From: Streptomyces sp. NBC_01288
GTDB lineage: Bacteria > Actinomycetota > Actinomycetes > Streptomycetales > Streptomycetaceae
Assembly (NCBI RefSeq): GCF_035982055.1
Contig: NZ_CP108427.1
Location: 9,113,001 to 9,177,000, forward strand
Reading direction: 5' to 3'
DNA length: 64,000 bases
Shown: positions 17,916 to 25,487 of the stretch, piece by piece
Layout: each line of letters opens with the position of its first letter
How positions within the stretch are numbered: the stretch's first letter is position 1
Made by a program: the position numbers and the translations under genes
The notes under the pieces: model-generated
Seen by the model: the letters and a program-made list of their open reading frames with translations, nothing else
The model's database searches: none
Told to the model about the DNA's origin: nothing

Positions 17916-19577
17916 ATGAGAAGCCGGATAGTCATGTCCATGCTCGCCGGAGCGACCCTCCTGGCGAGCACCCTCCTCGGAGCGAGCCCCGCCCAGGCGG
18001 CCGACACGACGGCCCAAGTAGCCGACACGAAGAGCCGGTCGGTCGACACGAAGGCCCAAGTCGCAGACATCCCCGCCGAGTTCGGCACCGACTGGCACGA
18101 CCCCCTCACCGCCGCCCCACCCATCGCCAGGCCCGCGACGAAGTCCTGCCAAGTCACCCTCGCCGACACCGAGTTCCGCGACTTCACCCCGTACCAGGGC
18201 ACTTACACCCCGCCCAAGGCCTGCGGCGACCACTGGAGCAAGGTCGTCCTGCGCCTCGACGGCACGGTCAAGGGCCGGCAGTACGACCGACTCGGCTACC
18301 TGCACGTCGGCGGCGTCGAGATCCTCCGCACATCGACGCCGGAACCCTCGCCCGACGGCATCGCCTGGTCCGTCGAGAAGGACGTCACCCGCTACAGTGC
18401 CACCTTCCGCAGCACGCAGGACGTCGAGATGCTCATCGGCAACGTCGTCGACGACACGTACACCGGAGTCATCGGCGTCAAGGCCACACTGACGTTCTAC
18501 GAGGGCAGACCCGCGGCGGCGCAGACTCCCGACCGCGTCCTCACCCTCGCCACCGACTCGACCCTCACCACCCCGCGCAACACCGAACGCATCGTCGCCG
18601 AGGTCTACGCCACCGGATCCGGCGGCGGCTGCGAGGAGTTCTGGTATCTCGCCGTGCCCGACTCGGCGCCGTACTCCTGCCAGGCCGACAAAGGCCCCTA
18701 TCGCGAGGTGCAGATCAAGGTCGACGGTCAACTCGCCGGAATCGCCGCCCCGTTCCCGAACGTGTGGACCGGCGGCTGGTCCGACCCCTTCCTCTGGTAC
18801 GTCATTCCCGGCCCGCGCGCCTTCGACGTCAAGCCGATCGAATACGACCTCACTCCCTTCGCCGGGCTGCTCAACGACGGTCGCCCGCACCATGTCGACG
18901 TCTCCGTCGTGGGCGTGCCCGAGGGACAGAGCGGGTGGAGCGCGCCGGTGAACGTACTCGTCTGGCAGGATGCGCAGCGCGCCCACGTCACCGGAAAACT
19001 CACCCTCGACCGGGCCGGAGAGCTAGCCAACTCCTCGACGTACACGCCCGGTTCGGAGGAACGCGTGGACACCGACGCGGGCCACCGGCTGACCACGGCC
19101 GGGTACGTCGACACCTCGCACGGCCGGGTACGGACCACCGTCGACCGGACGCTCGCGAACACCTCCGTACACCGCTGGACCGACGGCGAGAACATGGACG
19201 GGCTCGACGCGACCTGGACGGACGACGAGTCGGTGACCGTGGACGGGCGTGGACCGGCCAGGACGACGGCCACGCACCGGACGTACACGATGAACGGCGC
19301 GACGACGATCGGGACGGACGACCGGCTGCGTACCGTTCTCACGCTCGGCGACCGGGCGGCGGTCGTCGACACGCGGGACGGGCGGCGGACCGGGTGGTCG
19401 CGGCTCGACGACACCTACGCCGGGGACGCGACCTACACGCTGAACGTGCCCCGCGACCAGCGGCACGCGGTCGGGACGTCGAGCGAGCGCTACCGGCTGT
19501 ACGGCTCGGGCGGCTGCTACGACCGTTCGCTGGCGACCGCGCAGGGGGTGCTCACCGAGGACCGCAGCGGCTGCTGA
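17916..19577 (+). CDS. Secreted PNGase A-like protein (peptide N-glycosidase A family)
   Basis: A 553-residue protein with a Sec signal peptide (cleavage near AQAAD) and a short N-terminal internal repeat (TTAQVADTKS, then TKAQVADIP). The body carries features of the peptide-N4-(N-acetylglucosaminyl)asparagine amidase A family: KVVLRLDGTVKGRQYDRLGY, then VGGVEILRTSTPEP, GIAWSVEKDVTRYSATF and GGGCEEFWY. PNGase A removes N-glycans from glycopeptides and is best known from plants and fungi. If active, this enzyme would deglycosylate environmental glycoproteins outside the cell. It sits directly after an L,D-transpeptidase gene. The family call is good; activity is untested. Confidence 0.8.
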   Translation: MRSRIVMSMLAGATLLASTLLGASPAQAADTTAQVADTKSRSVDTKAQVADIPAEFGTDWHDPLTAAPPIARPATKSCQVTLADTEFRDFTPYQGTYTPPKACGDHWSKVVLRLDGTVKGRQYDRLGYLHVGGVEILRTSTPEPSPDGIAWSVEKDVTRYSATFRSTQDVEMLIGNVVDDTYTGVIGVKATLTFYEGRPAAAQTPDRVLTLATDSTLTTPRNTERIVAEVYATGSGGGCEEFWYLAVPDSAPYSCQADKGPYREVQIKVDGQLAGIAAPFPNVWTGGWSDPFLWYVIPGPRAFDVKPIEYDLTPFAGLLNDGRPHHVDVSVVGVPEGQSGWSAPVNVLVWQDAQRAHVTGKLTLDRAGELANSSTYTPGSEERVDTDAGHRLTTAGYVDTSHGRVRTTVDRTLANTSVHRWTDGENMDGLDATWTDDESVTVDGRGPARTTATHRTYTMNGATTIGTDDRLRTVLTLGDRAAVVDTRDGRRTGWSRLDDTYAGDATYTLNVPRDQRHAVGTSSERYRLYGSGGCYDRSLATAQGVLTEDRSGC

Positions 19578-19607
19578 GGCGTTGTGCGTGCGATGCGTCA
19601 CTCAGGT

Positions 19608-19631
19608 GTGTGATTTACACGGCCGTCACAC
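19608..19631. promoter_or_regulatory. Inverted repeat upstream of dctA
   Basis: GTGTGA at 19608-19613 and TCACAC at 19626-19631 form a perfect 6-bp inverted repeat with a 12-bp spacer, about 130 bases before the dctA start. It may be an operator for a dicarboxylate-responsive or global regulator; the regulator is not identified. Confidence 0.3.
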
Positions 19632-19751
19632 GGAGGTTTTCCGGACGATCAACAACGGCTTCAAAGTGTCCACTCGGAAGCCGCTTTCCGTATCGCAGAA
19701 GTCGTCCCCCATCGACTTCCGCGAACGACCGTCCCCCCTCAAGGAGTGCCC

Positions 19752-21164
19752 GTGCCGCCGTCCGTCCCGCCCCTGCCGCGACGCGTCGCACGCATACTGC
19801 GTACCTCACTCTTCGCGCAGGTCGCCTGCGCGCTCGTCTTCGGCATCCTCGTCGGAAAGCTGTGGCCCGACGTGGCCACGGACCTCCAGCCGCTCGGTGA
19901 CGGATTCACCCGGCTCATCAAGACGATCATCTCGCCGCTCGTGTTCTGCGTGGTCGTCGTCGGCATCGCCAAGGCCGGTGACCTGAAGGCCTTCGGCCGG
20001 ATCGGCCTCAAGGCGCTGATCTGGTTCGAGGTCGCGAGCACCGCGGCCCTGATCATCGGGCTGGTCCTCGCCAACGTGGTCCAGCCCGGTTCCGGGATGC
20101 ACGTCGATCCGTCGACGCTCAACACCTCGGCGGTGGACGCGAAGACGGGCGGCGCCGCGCTGCCCTCGACGACCGAGTTCATCGTCAACTCGCTCCCCAC
20201 GAGCTTCATCGGCGCCTTCGCCGAGAACTCCCTGCTCCAAGTCCTCATCCTGGCCTGCCTGGTGGGCGCCGCGCTGCTCCACCTCGGCCACACCAAGGTG
20301 CCGCAGGTCCTGCCCGCCATCGAGCAGGCCCAGGAGATCATCTTCGCGATCGTCGGCTTCGTCATGCGACTCGCCCCGCTCGCCGTCTTCGGCGCGATGG
20401 CCGTCCTGGTCGGCCAGTACGGGCTCGGCGTCATGAAGACCTACGCCAAGCTGATCATCCTCTGCTACGTCGCCGCCGCGCTCTTCCTCGTGGTGCTCGC
20501 CGTCGCCCTTCGCATGGTCACCGGGCTCAGCCTCTGGAAGTTCCTCCGCTACATCCGTGAGGAGATGCTCCTCGCGCTCGGCACCGCCTCCACCGAGTCC
20601 GTCATGCCGCGCGTGATGCAGAAGCTGCGCAAGGCCGGCGCCCGGGACGACGCGGTCGGCCTGGTGCTGCCCACCGGCTACTCCTTCAACCTCGACGGCG
20701 CCTCGCTCTACCTCTCCATCGGCACGCTGTTCATCGCCCAGGCCGTCGGTGTCGACCTCAGCCTGGGCCAACAGATCACCGTCGTCCTGGTCCTCATGCT
20801 CACCAGCAAGGGCATGGCCGGCATCCCCGGTTCGGCCTTCCTCGCCCTGTCCGCGACCGCCTCCTCCCTGGGCGCGATCCCGGCCGGCGCGGTCGCCCTG
20901 CTCCTCGGCGTCGACCGCATCATGGACTCGATGCGCGTCGTCACCAATCTCCTCGGCAACTGCGTCGCCGTCTTCGCGGTCTCCCGCTGGGAGGGCGCCC
21001 TCGACATCGAGCGGGCGAAGAAGGTCCTCGACGGCGAGATCACGGACGTGGAAGAAGGCGATGTCACGGCCGTAGAGGAAGAGGCCGTGCCGGAAGAAGC
21101 CGTTCGGGAAGAGGCTGAGATTCCCGCGCAGCGCGTCAAGGAGACTGCCCCCGAGTCCAGTTGA
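19752..21164 (+). CDS. dctA: C4-dicarboxylate:cation symporter DctA
   Basis: A ~470-residue DAACS-family symporter for succinate, fumarate and malate. Multiple membrane spans are present, along with the family's substrate-binding signatures ALGTASTESVMP, TGYSFNLDGASLYLS and LTSKGMAGIPGSAF. A GTG at 19752 lies 6 bases from the AAGGAG site; the GTG two codons upstream overlaps that site and is less likely. The C-terminus after the last span is a long acidic stretch rich in Glu and Val (EEGDVTAVEEEAVPEEA), longer than in typical DctA. It stands alone, convergent with the SDR gene. Confidence 0.93.
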   Translation: MPPSVPPLPRRVARILRTSLFAQVACALVFGILVGKLWPDVATDLQPLGDGFTRLIKTIISPLVFCVVVVGIAKAGDLKAFGRIGLKALIWFEVASTAALIIGLVLANVVQPGSGMHVDPSTLNTSAVDAKTGGAALPSTTEFIVNSLPTSFIGAFAENSLLQVLILACLVGAALLHLGHTKVPQVLPAIEQAQEIIFAIVGFVMRLAPLAVFGAMAVLVGQYGLGVMKTYAKLIILCYVAAALFLVVLAVALRMVTGLSLWKFLRYIREEMLLALGTASTESVMPRVMQKLRKAGARDDAVGLVLPTGYSFNLDGASLYLSIGTLFIAQAVGVDLSLGQQITVVLVLMLTSKGMAGIPGSAFLALSATASSLGAIPAGAVALLLGVDRIMDSMRVVTNLLGNCVAVFAVSRWEGALDIERAKKVLDGEITDVEEGDVTAVEEEAVPEEAVREEAEIPAQRVKETAPESS

Positions 21165-21262
21165 GGGTGAGTCGGTTCGTCGCGGCGGGCTGCGGCTCCT
21201 GCTCCGTTTCTACGGTGGGGGAGTCGCGGCCCGTTTTTCGGTGGCCCGGGTGGGGCGGTTTC

Positions 21263-22126
21263 CTATGCCTCGGTGTCTATGAGGTCGACCGGGTAGTCCT
21301 GGTCGAAGTCGGCCGAGCGGCTCACCGGCTCCCATGCGGCCGCCTGCGCGATCTGGTCGCGTGAATAGCTCTGCGCCATGTCCACGGCAGCGGCGCCCAG
21401 GAGGAGGTGGGAGGGGAGGTCCGGCTGCTTGACGATGCGGACCAGGATCTCCCCGGCGCGCTTCGGGTCGCCCGCGGCGACCACGGGACCGTCGAAGAGA
21501 CGGATCATCGCGCCGACGGTCTCGTCGTACTCCGGCGCCACCTCCGGGATCTGCATCGACGAACCGGCCCAGTCGGTCGCGAAGCCGGCCGGTTCCACGA
21601 CGAGGTACCTGATGCCGAACGGCGCTGTCTCGGCCGCGAGCACGCGCGTGAAGCCGTCGACCGCGAACTTCGCCGCCTGGTACGACCCGAGCCCGGGATT
21701 CCCGCCGACCCGGCCGCCGACGGACGAGAACTGTACGACCGTGCCCGCGCCCCGCGCCCTCAGGAACGGGAGCGCCGCCGTCGAGACGTTGTAGACGCCC
21801 CAGAAGTTGGTGTCGAACTGTCGACGGAAGTCGTCCTCGGGTGTCGTCTCGACCGGAGAGAGATTGGCGTACCCGGCGTTGTTGACGACCACGTCTATCC
21901 CGCCGAAGCGGTCAACTCCGGCCTGTAGAGCCGCCGTTGCGGCTGCCCGGTCGGTGACGTCGAGCGTTACGGGGAGTACGCGGTCGCCGTACTTCTCCAC
22001 GAGGTCGTCCAGCTGCTCCGGCTTGCGTGCCGTGGCGACGACCTGATCGCCGGCCTCCAGGGCCGCGACGGTGAGGTCGCGGCCGAAGCCGCGGGACGAA
22101 CCGGTGATGAACCATGTCTGAGTCAT
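21263..22126 (-). CDS. Short-chain dehydrogenase/reductase
   Basis: A 287-residue classical SDR. The NAD(P)-binding motif is TGSSRGFG (residues 8-15), followed by NNAG, the active-site Ser (VVQFSSVGGRVG) and YxxxK (SYQAAKFAVDGF). An Arg after beta2 (TARKPEQ) favours NADP(H). Substrate unknown. It is divergently transcribed from a TetR gene, and the short space between them holds three palindromes, so the SDR is very likely the target of that repressor. Confidence 0.93.
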   Translation of the reverse strand: MTQTWFITGSSRGFGRDLTVAALEAGDQVVATARKPEQLDDLVEKYGDRVLPVTLDVTDRAAATAALQAGVDRFGGIDVVVNNAGYANLSPVETTPEDDFRRQFDTNFWGVYNVSTAALPFLRARGAGTVVQFSSVGGRVGGNPGLGSYQAAKFAVDGFTRVLAAETAPFGIRYLVVEPAGFATDWAGSSMQIPEVAPEYDETVGAMIRLFDGPVVAAGDPKRAGEILVRIVKQPDLPSHLLLGAAAVDMAQSYSRDQIAQAAAWEPVSRSADFDQDYPVDLIDTEA

Positions 22127-22134
22127 GTCTCTAG

Positions 22135-22199
22135 CGAAACACTGTTTCGTTATTAGTGCAACCCGGTTGCGCTACATTAATGCAACCAAGTTGCGCTAC
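22135..22199. promoter_or_regulatory. Triple TetR operator in the SDR/TetR divergent region
   Basis: Three palindromes share the 13-bp pattern G[AC]AAC-NNN-GTT[TG]C. They are GAAACACTGTTTC (22136-22148), GCAACCCGGTTGC (22158-22170) and GCAACCAAGTTGC (22182-22194). Centres are 22 and 24 bases apart. The last two are part of a 19-bp direct repeat (TGCAACC..GTTGCGCTAC at 22157 and 22181). They occupy most of the 83-bp gap between the two start codons, so binding should block both promoters. Confidence 0.75.
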
Positions 22200-22209
22200 G
22201 CTCTGGGTC

Positions 22210-22893
22210 ATGAGCACGCCCAGTCCCCAGCGCGCCCGCAGCGCGGCCGCCAAGCAGCAGCGCGAGCGGGCGATCCTCGACGCCGCCCGGTCCCTCGGCG
22301 CCGAACGCAGCGTGCGCGAGGTCACCCTCACGGACATCGCCGCCGCCGTGGGCATGCACAAGTCCGCGATGCTGCGGTACTTCGAGACCCGGGAGCAGAT
22401 CTTCCTGGCGCTGACCGCCGAAGGCTGGGAGGACTGGTCGGCGGAGCTGCGCGCGCGGTTGAGCGAAGTCGCCGACGGGGATTCCGGCGCGGTCGCCGCC
22501 GTTGTCGCGCAGACGCTCGTCGCGCGGCCGTTCTTCTGCGACCTGCTGGCTCAGGCGCCGTTGAACCTGGAGCGCAACGTCTCACTGGACTCGGTTTACG
22601 AGTTCAAGACGGTCGTACTGAGCGAAGTGACCTCGCTGGCAACCGAGTTGTGCCGGATACTCGCGATCACCGAGCGTTCGGCCATCGATGTGATCGCCAC
22701 GGCGACGAGCATGGCCGGGGCGCTGCTGCAGATGGCCGCACCCGGCACCCGCCTCCGAACGCTCTACGAATCCCGCCCCGAGTTGGCACATGCGCTGGTC
22801 GACGTCGAACCCCAACTGACACGCATCCTGGCCGCGTTGCTGACAGGGCTGCGCGCCTCGACGGTGCCAACGCGGCCTTCCGCGTCGGCGTGA
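22210..22893 (+). CDS. TetR family repressor
   Basis: A 227-residue TetR/AcrR regulator. The N-terminal helix-turn-helix covers about residues 15-65 (AILDAARSLGAERSVREVTL, then TDIAAAVGMHKSAMLRYFET); the rest is an all-helical ligand-binding domain. The start at the ATG giving MSTPSPQRARSAAAKQQRER was preferred over two upstream in-frame ATGs, because those codons lie inside the operator repeats. No good ribosome site is visible, and a leaderless message is possible. It probably represses itself and the divergent SDR gene. Confidence 0.92.
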   Translation: MSTPSPQRARSAAAKQQRERAILDAARSLGAERSVREVTLTDIAAAVGMHKSAMLRYFETREQIFLALTAEGWEDWSAELRARLSEVADGDSGAVAAVVAQTLVARPFFCDLLAQAPLNLERNVSLDSVYEFKTVVLSEVTSLATELCRILAITERSAIDVIATATSMAGALLQMAAPGTRLRTLYESRPELAHALVDVEPQLTRILAALLTGLRASTVPTRPSASA

Positions 22894-22915
22894 GTTGAAG
22901 CCGGCAGGCCACGGC

Positions 22916-23884
22916 TCACGGCAGGGATGTCCGGTCGCGCGTACTGGCGAACCGGCTGCGATAGTGCGTCGGCGTCGTGTCCAGATGGCGGGCGAAGGCG
23001 CGGCGGAGGGTTTCGTCGGTGCCGAGCCCACTGTGGTGCGCGGCCGAAGTGACGCTGTGGCCTTCGAGGAGGAGATGCCGGGCGCGGTCGAGACGGACCC
23101 GCTCGACCCAACGGGCGGGCGTGGTCCCGAGTTCGGTGCGGAAGAGGCGTGTCAGGTGGCGGGGGCTGACTGTCACGGTCGCCGCCATGGTGGGCAGGCT
23201 GTGGTCGGCGGCAGGGTCCGCCAACACCGAGGCGATCAGCGACCGTAGCGGATCGGTGCGCGGTGGTGGGGTGGCGGTCGCGGCGGAGAACTGCGACTGC
23301 CCGCCCGGGCGTTGCATGAAGACGACCAGCTCGCGCGCGATGTCCCTGGCCACGTCCGCGCCGTGGTCGTCCTCGACGAGGGCGAGCGCCAGGTCGATCC
23401 CGGCGCTGATGCCCGCCGAGGTGACGAAGTGCCCGTCGCGGACGTGGATGGCGTCCGGCTCGACGTGCACGAGGGGGTAACGGCGGGCCAGCGTCTCGGC
23501 GTGCCGCCAGTGGGTCGTGGCCGATCGGCCGTCCAGCAGGCCGAGTTGGGCGAGGACGAAGGCGCCCGTGCAGACGGACGTGACCCGGGTGGCGTGGTCG
23601 GTCAGGGTACGGGTCGCGGTCAACAGCCCGTCCTCGGCGAGCTGTTGGGCCAGCCGATCACCTCCGGCGACGATGACGGTATCGACCGGCCCGGCCTCGG
23701 CCGCGGTCACCGTACCGGTCAGCGTCAGCCCGTTCGAGGCGGTCACCGTGCCGCCGTGGGGCGAGACCAGCACCAGCTCGTAGGGGTGCCCCAGCTTGCC
23801 GGACTGGTGCAGCACCTCGGCGGGGCCGCTGACGTCGAGCATGGTCACGCCGTCGAAGACGAGGAATCCGACCCGGTGTGTCAT
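22916..23884 (-). CDS. GlxA-type AraC transcriptional regulator
   Basis: A 322-residue regulator with an N-terminal DJ-1/PfpI-like domain (HRVGFLVFDGVTMLDVSGPA, then the elbow VTSVCTGAFVLAQLG) and a C-terminal AraC helix-turn-helix pair (MAATVTVSPRHLTRLFRTEL, later HSGLGTDETLRRAFARHL). The DJ-1 part usually senses a small metabolite and is not itself an amidase. The start was placed at MTHRVGFLV; an ATG 12 codons upstream (23920) is also plausible. It is divergent from the HD-domain gene at 24027, a pairing that suggests it controls that gene. Confidence 0.9.
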   Translation of the reverse strand: MTHRVGFLVFDGVTMLDVSGPAEVLHQSGKLGHPYELVLVSPHGGTVTASNGLTLTGTVTAAEAGPVDTVIVAGGDRLAQQLAEDGLLTATRTLTDHATRVTSVCTGAFVLAQLGLLDGRSATTHWRHAETLARRYPLVHVEPDAIHVRDGHFVTSAGISAGIDLALALVEDDHGADVARDIARELVVFMQRPGGQSQFSAATATPPPRTDPLRSLIASVLADPAADHSLPTMAATVTVSPRHLTRLFRTELGTTPARWVERVRLDRARHLLLEGHSVTSAAHHSGLGTDETLRRAFARHLDTTPTHYRSRFASTRDRTSLP

Positions 23885-24026
23885 GCCGGAAGCCGCGTCT
23901 GGACCCGCGTCCGAAGCCATGTCCGAATCTGTGGTTTTCCTGGCTGTGAGGACATGGCCCCAGCGTACGCCGCTGACGATCCTGGAGGCATACGGCATCC
24001 AACGGCATCCAGGAGAGGCAAGAACG

Positions 24027-24665
24027 ATGAGTGAAGTGATCGCAGGCGTGGAGATCCCTGACACCGCCCTGGTGCGGGAGGCGACCGAGCTGGTGCGCGA
24101 GGCCACGTCGCCGTTGCTGTTCGACCACTCCCGGCGGGTGTTCCTGTGGGGCGCCCTGCGCGGCCGGGAGCAGGGGCTCGACTACGACCCCGAACTGCTC
24201 TACGTGGCCGCGATGTTCCACGACCTCGGGCTCACCGAGAAGTTCCGCCGCACCGACCAGCGCTTCGAGATCGACGGCGCCGACGAGGCCCGCCGGTTCC
24301 TGCACATCCACGGCATCACCGGTGAGCCGGCCGACCGGGTCTGGGCGAGCATCGCCCTGCACACCACGCAGGAGATCCCGCTGCACATGGCGGCCGAGAT
24401 CGCCCTGGTCAACCGGGGTGTGGGGCTGGACGTCGTGGGCATCGGCTACGACGCCGTCACCGACGAGCAGCGCGCGGCCGTCGTGGCGGCACACCCCCGC
24501 CCGGACTTCAAGAACGGCATCCTCGCCGCCTTCACCGAGGGCATCAGGGACCGCCCCGAGACCACGTTCGGCAACATCAAGGCGGACGTGCTGGCCCACT
24601 TCGTGCCGGGCTTCGTGCGAGGCGACTTCGTGGAGCGCATCAAGGCGTCGAACTGGCCGGAGTGA
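24027..24665 (+). CDS. HD-domain protein, cyanamide hydratase-like
   Basis: A 212-residue HD-superfamily protein. The metal-binding pattern is visible: His34 (FDHSRR), the His65-Asp66 pair (MFHDLGL) and a later His in the helix SIALHTTQEIP. Overall it resembles the Ddi2/3 cyanamide hydratase-like subfamily, which hydrates cyanamide to urea or acts on related nitriles; other HD phosphohydrolase roles are possible. The start has a GGAGAGG site 9 bases upstream. Two CGGCATCCA direct repeats lie just before it. It is followed after 33 bases by an unusual perfect octamer repeat. Confidence 0.85.
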   Translation: MSEVIAGVEIPDTALVREATELVREATSPLLFDHSRRVFLWGALRGREQGLDYDPELLYVAAMFHDLGLTEKFRRTDQRFEIDGADEARRFLHIHGITGEPADRVWASIALHTTQEIPLHMAAEIALVNRGVGLDVVGIGYDAVTDEQRAAVVAAHPRPDFKNGILAAFTEGIRDRPETTFGNIKADVLAHFVPGFVRGDFVERIKASNWPE

Positions 24666-24698
24666 GGCGAACCCGGTCTCAGGCGGCAGCCTCGGCGC

Positions 24699-24818
24699 GG
24701 GTCAACGGGTCAACGGGTCAACGGGTCAACGGGTCAACGGGTCAACGGGTCAACGGGTCAACGGGTCAACGGGTCAACGGGTCAACGGGTCAACGGGTCA
24801 ACGGGTCAACGGGTCAAC
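24699..24818 (+). repeat. Perfect tandem array, 15 copies of GGGTCAAC
   Basis: Fifteen uninterrupted, identical 8-bp units GGGTCAAC fill 24699-24818, between the convergent HD-domain gene (stop at 24665) and MarR gene (stop at 24839). Any transcript of the MarR gene running on would copy GUUGACCC units. The units do not pair with each other to make a hairpin. Perfect identity implies recent slippage expansion, so copy number should vary between strains. There are no spacers, so it is not a CRISPR array. Confidence 0.97.
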
Positions 24819-24838
24819 GGGGTGCGGCGGGTAGCGGG

Positions 24839-25357
24839 TCAGCAGGACCGGCCGCGCCCATGCCCTTCGTGCACCCCGTGCACCCCGTGGGCGTCATGCC
24901 CCTCATGCCCCTCGTGCGCACCGGGCGCCCCGTCCACCAACGTGTCCAGCAACGCCCGCAACACCTCACGCTCCACATCTGTGAGCGGCGCCAGGATCTC
25001 GTCCGCGGCCCCCCGCCGCGCACCCCGCAGTTCCTGCAGCGCCTTGCGGCCGTCGTCCGTGATCTCGATCCGGATCACCCGCCGGTTGGACGGATCGGGT
25101 GCGCGCCGTACCTTGCCGCTCGCCTCCAGGCCGTCGACCAGCGTCGTCACGGCACGCGGCACCACCTCAAGCCGCTCGGCGAGGTCGGCCATGCGCGGCG
25201 GGGCGTCGAAGTGCGCGAGGGTGCGCAGCAGCCGGGACTGGGCGGGGGTGATGCCGAGGTCGCGCTGCTCCAGATGGCGCTTCTGGATGCGGTGCACCCG
25301 GCGGGTGAGCCGCAGCAACTGCTCCGCGAGGAGGCCGTCGGAATCGGGGGTGGTCAT
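24839..25357 (-). CDS. MarR family regulator with His-rich C-terminal tail
   Basis: A 172-residue winged-helix MarR protein (HLEQRDLGITPAQSRLLRTL, then RMADLAERLEVVPRAVTTLV and SNRRVIRIEITDDGRKAL). The last ~27 residues are an unusual His/Gly tail with eight His (HEGHEGHDAHGVHGVHEGHG). The tail is encoded by degenerate short tandem repeats, and such a tail could bind nickel, zinc or copper. The gene is divergent from an ABC exporter and separated from it by a 131-bp region with a palindromic operator. It likely represses itself and the exporter, as MarR/exporter pairs usually do. Confidence 0.9.
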   Translation of the reverse strand: MTTPDSDGLLAEQLLRLTRRVHRIQKRHLEQRDLGITPAQSRLLRTLAHFDAPPRMADLAERLEVVPRAVTTLVDGLEASGKVRRAPDPSNRRVIRIEITDDGRKALQELRGARRGAADEILAPLTDVEREVLRALLDTLVDGAPGAHEGHEGHDAHGVHGVHEGHGRGRSC

Positions 25358-25381
25358 ACGGGAACAATATCAGGACCTGGT

Positions 25382-25414
25382 TCATTGTGAGTATAGGTAA
25401 CAATGAGCTATGCT
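25382..25414 (+). promoter_or_regulatory. MarR operator overlapping the exporter promoter
   Basis: TCATTGT (25382-25388) and ACAATGA (25400-25406) form a perfect 7-bp inverted repeat with an 11-bp spacer, AT-rich against the GC-rich background. A possible promoter overlaps it: -35 TTGTGA (25385-25390), 18-bp spacer, -10 TATGCT (25409-25414), reading toward the ABC exporter at 25488. Binding here would block that promoter. Symmetry is seen directly; the regulator assignment is inference from position. Confidence 0.6.
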
Positions 25415-25487
25415 CCACCAAGCCTCATCGCTCCACGAGTTCTGAGCGCTTGACCAGTCCTGATCGCCTCACCATCCGTAGGAGACC

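Noticed and set aside
21263..22126. SDR as the beta-keto reductase partner of the Pks13-like locus
   Set aside because: It is over 20 kb away, paired with its own TetR and operators; no link beyond general chemistry.
24699..24818. CRISPR array
   Set aside because: Units are contiguous with no spacers, and no cas genes are present.
24322..25390. Plus-strand frames running through the octamer array and across the MarR gene, encoding RVNGSTGQ-type repeats
   Set aside because: The peptide repeats are only the translation of the DNA repeat; the frames overlap real genes and have no start signal.
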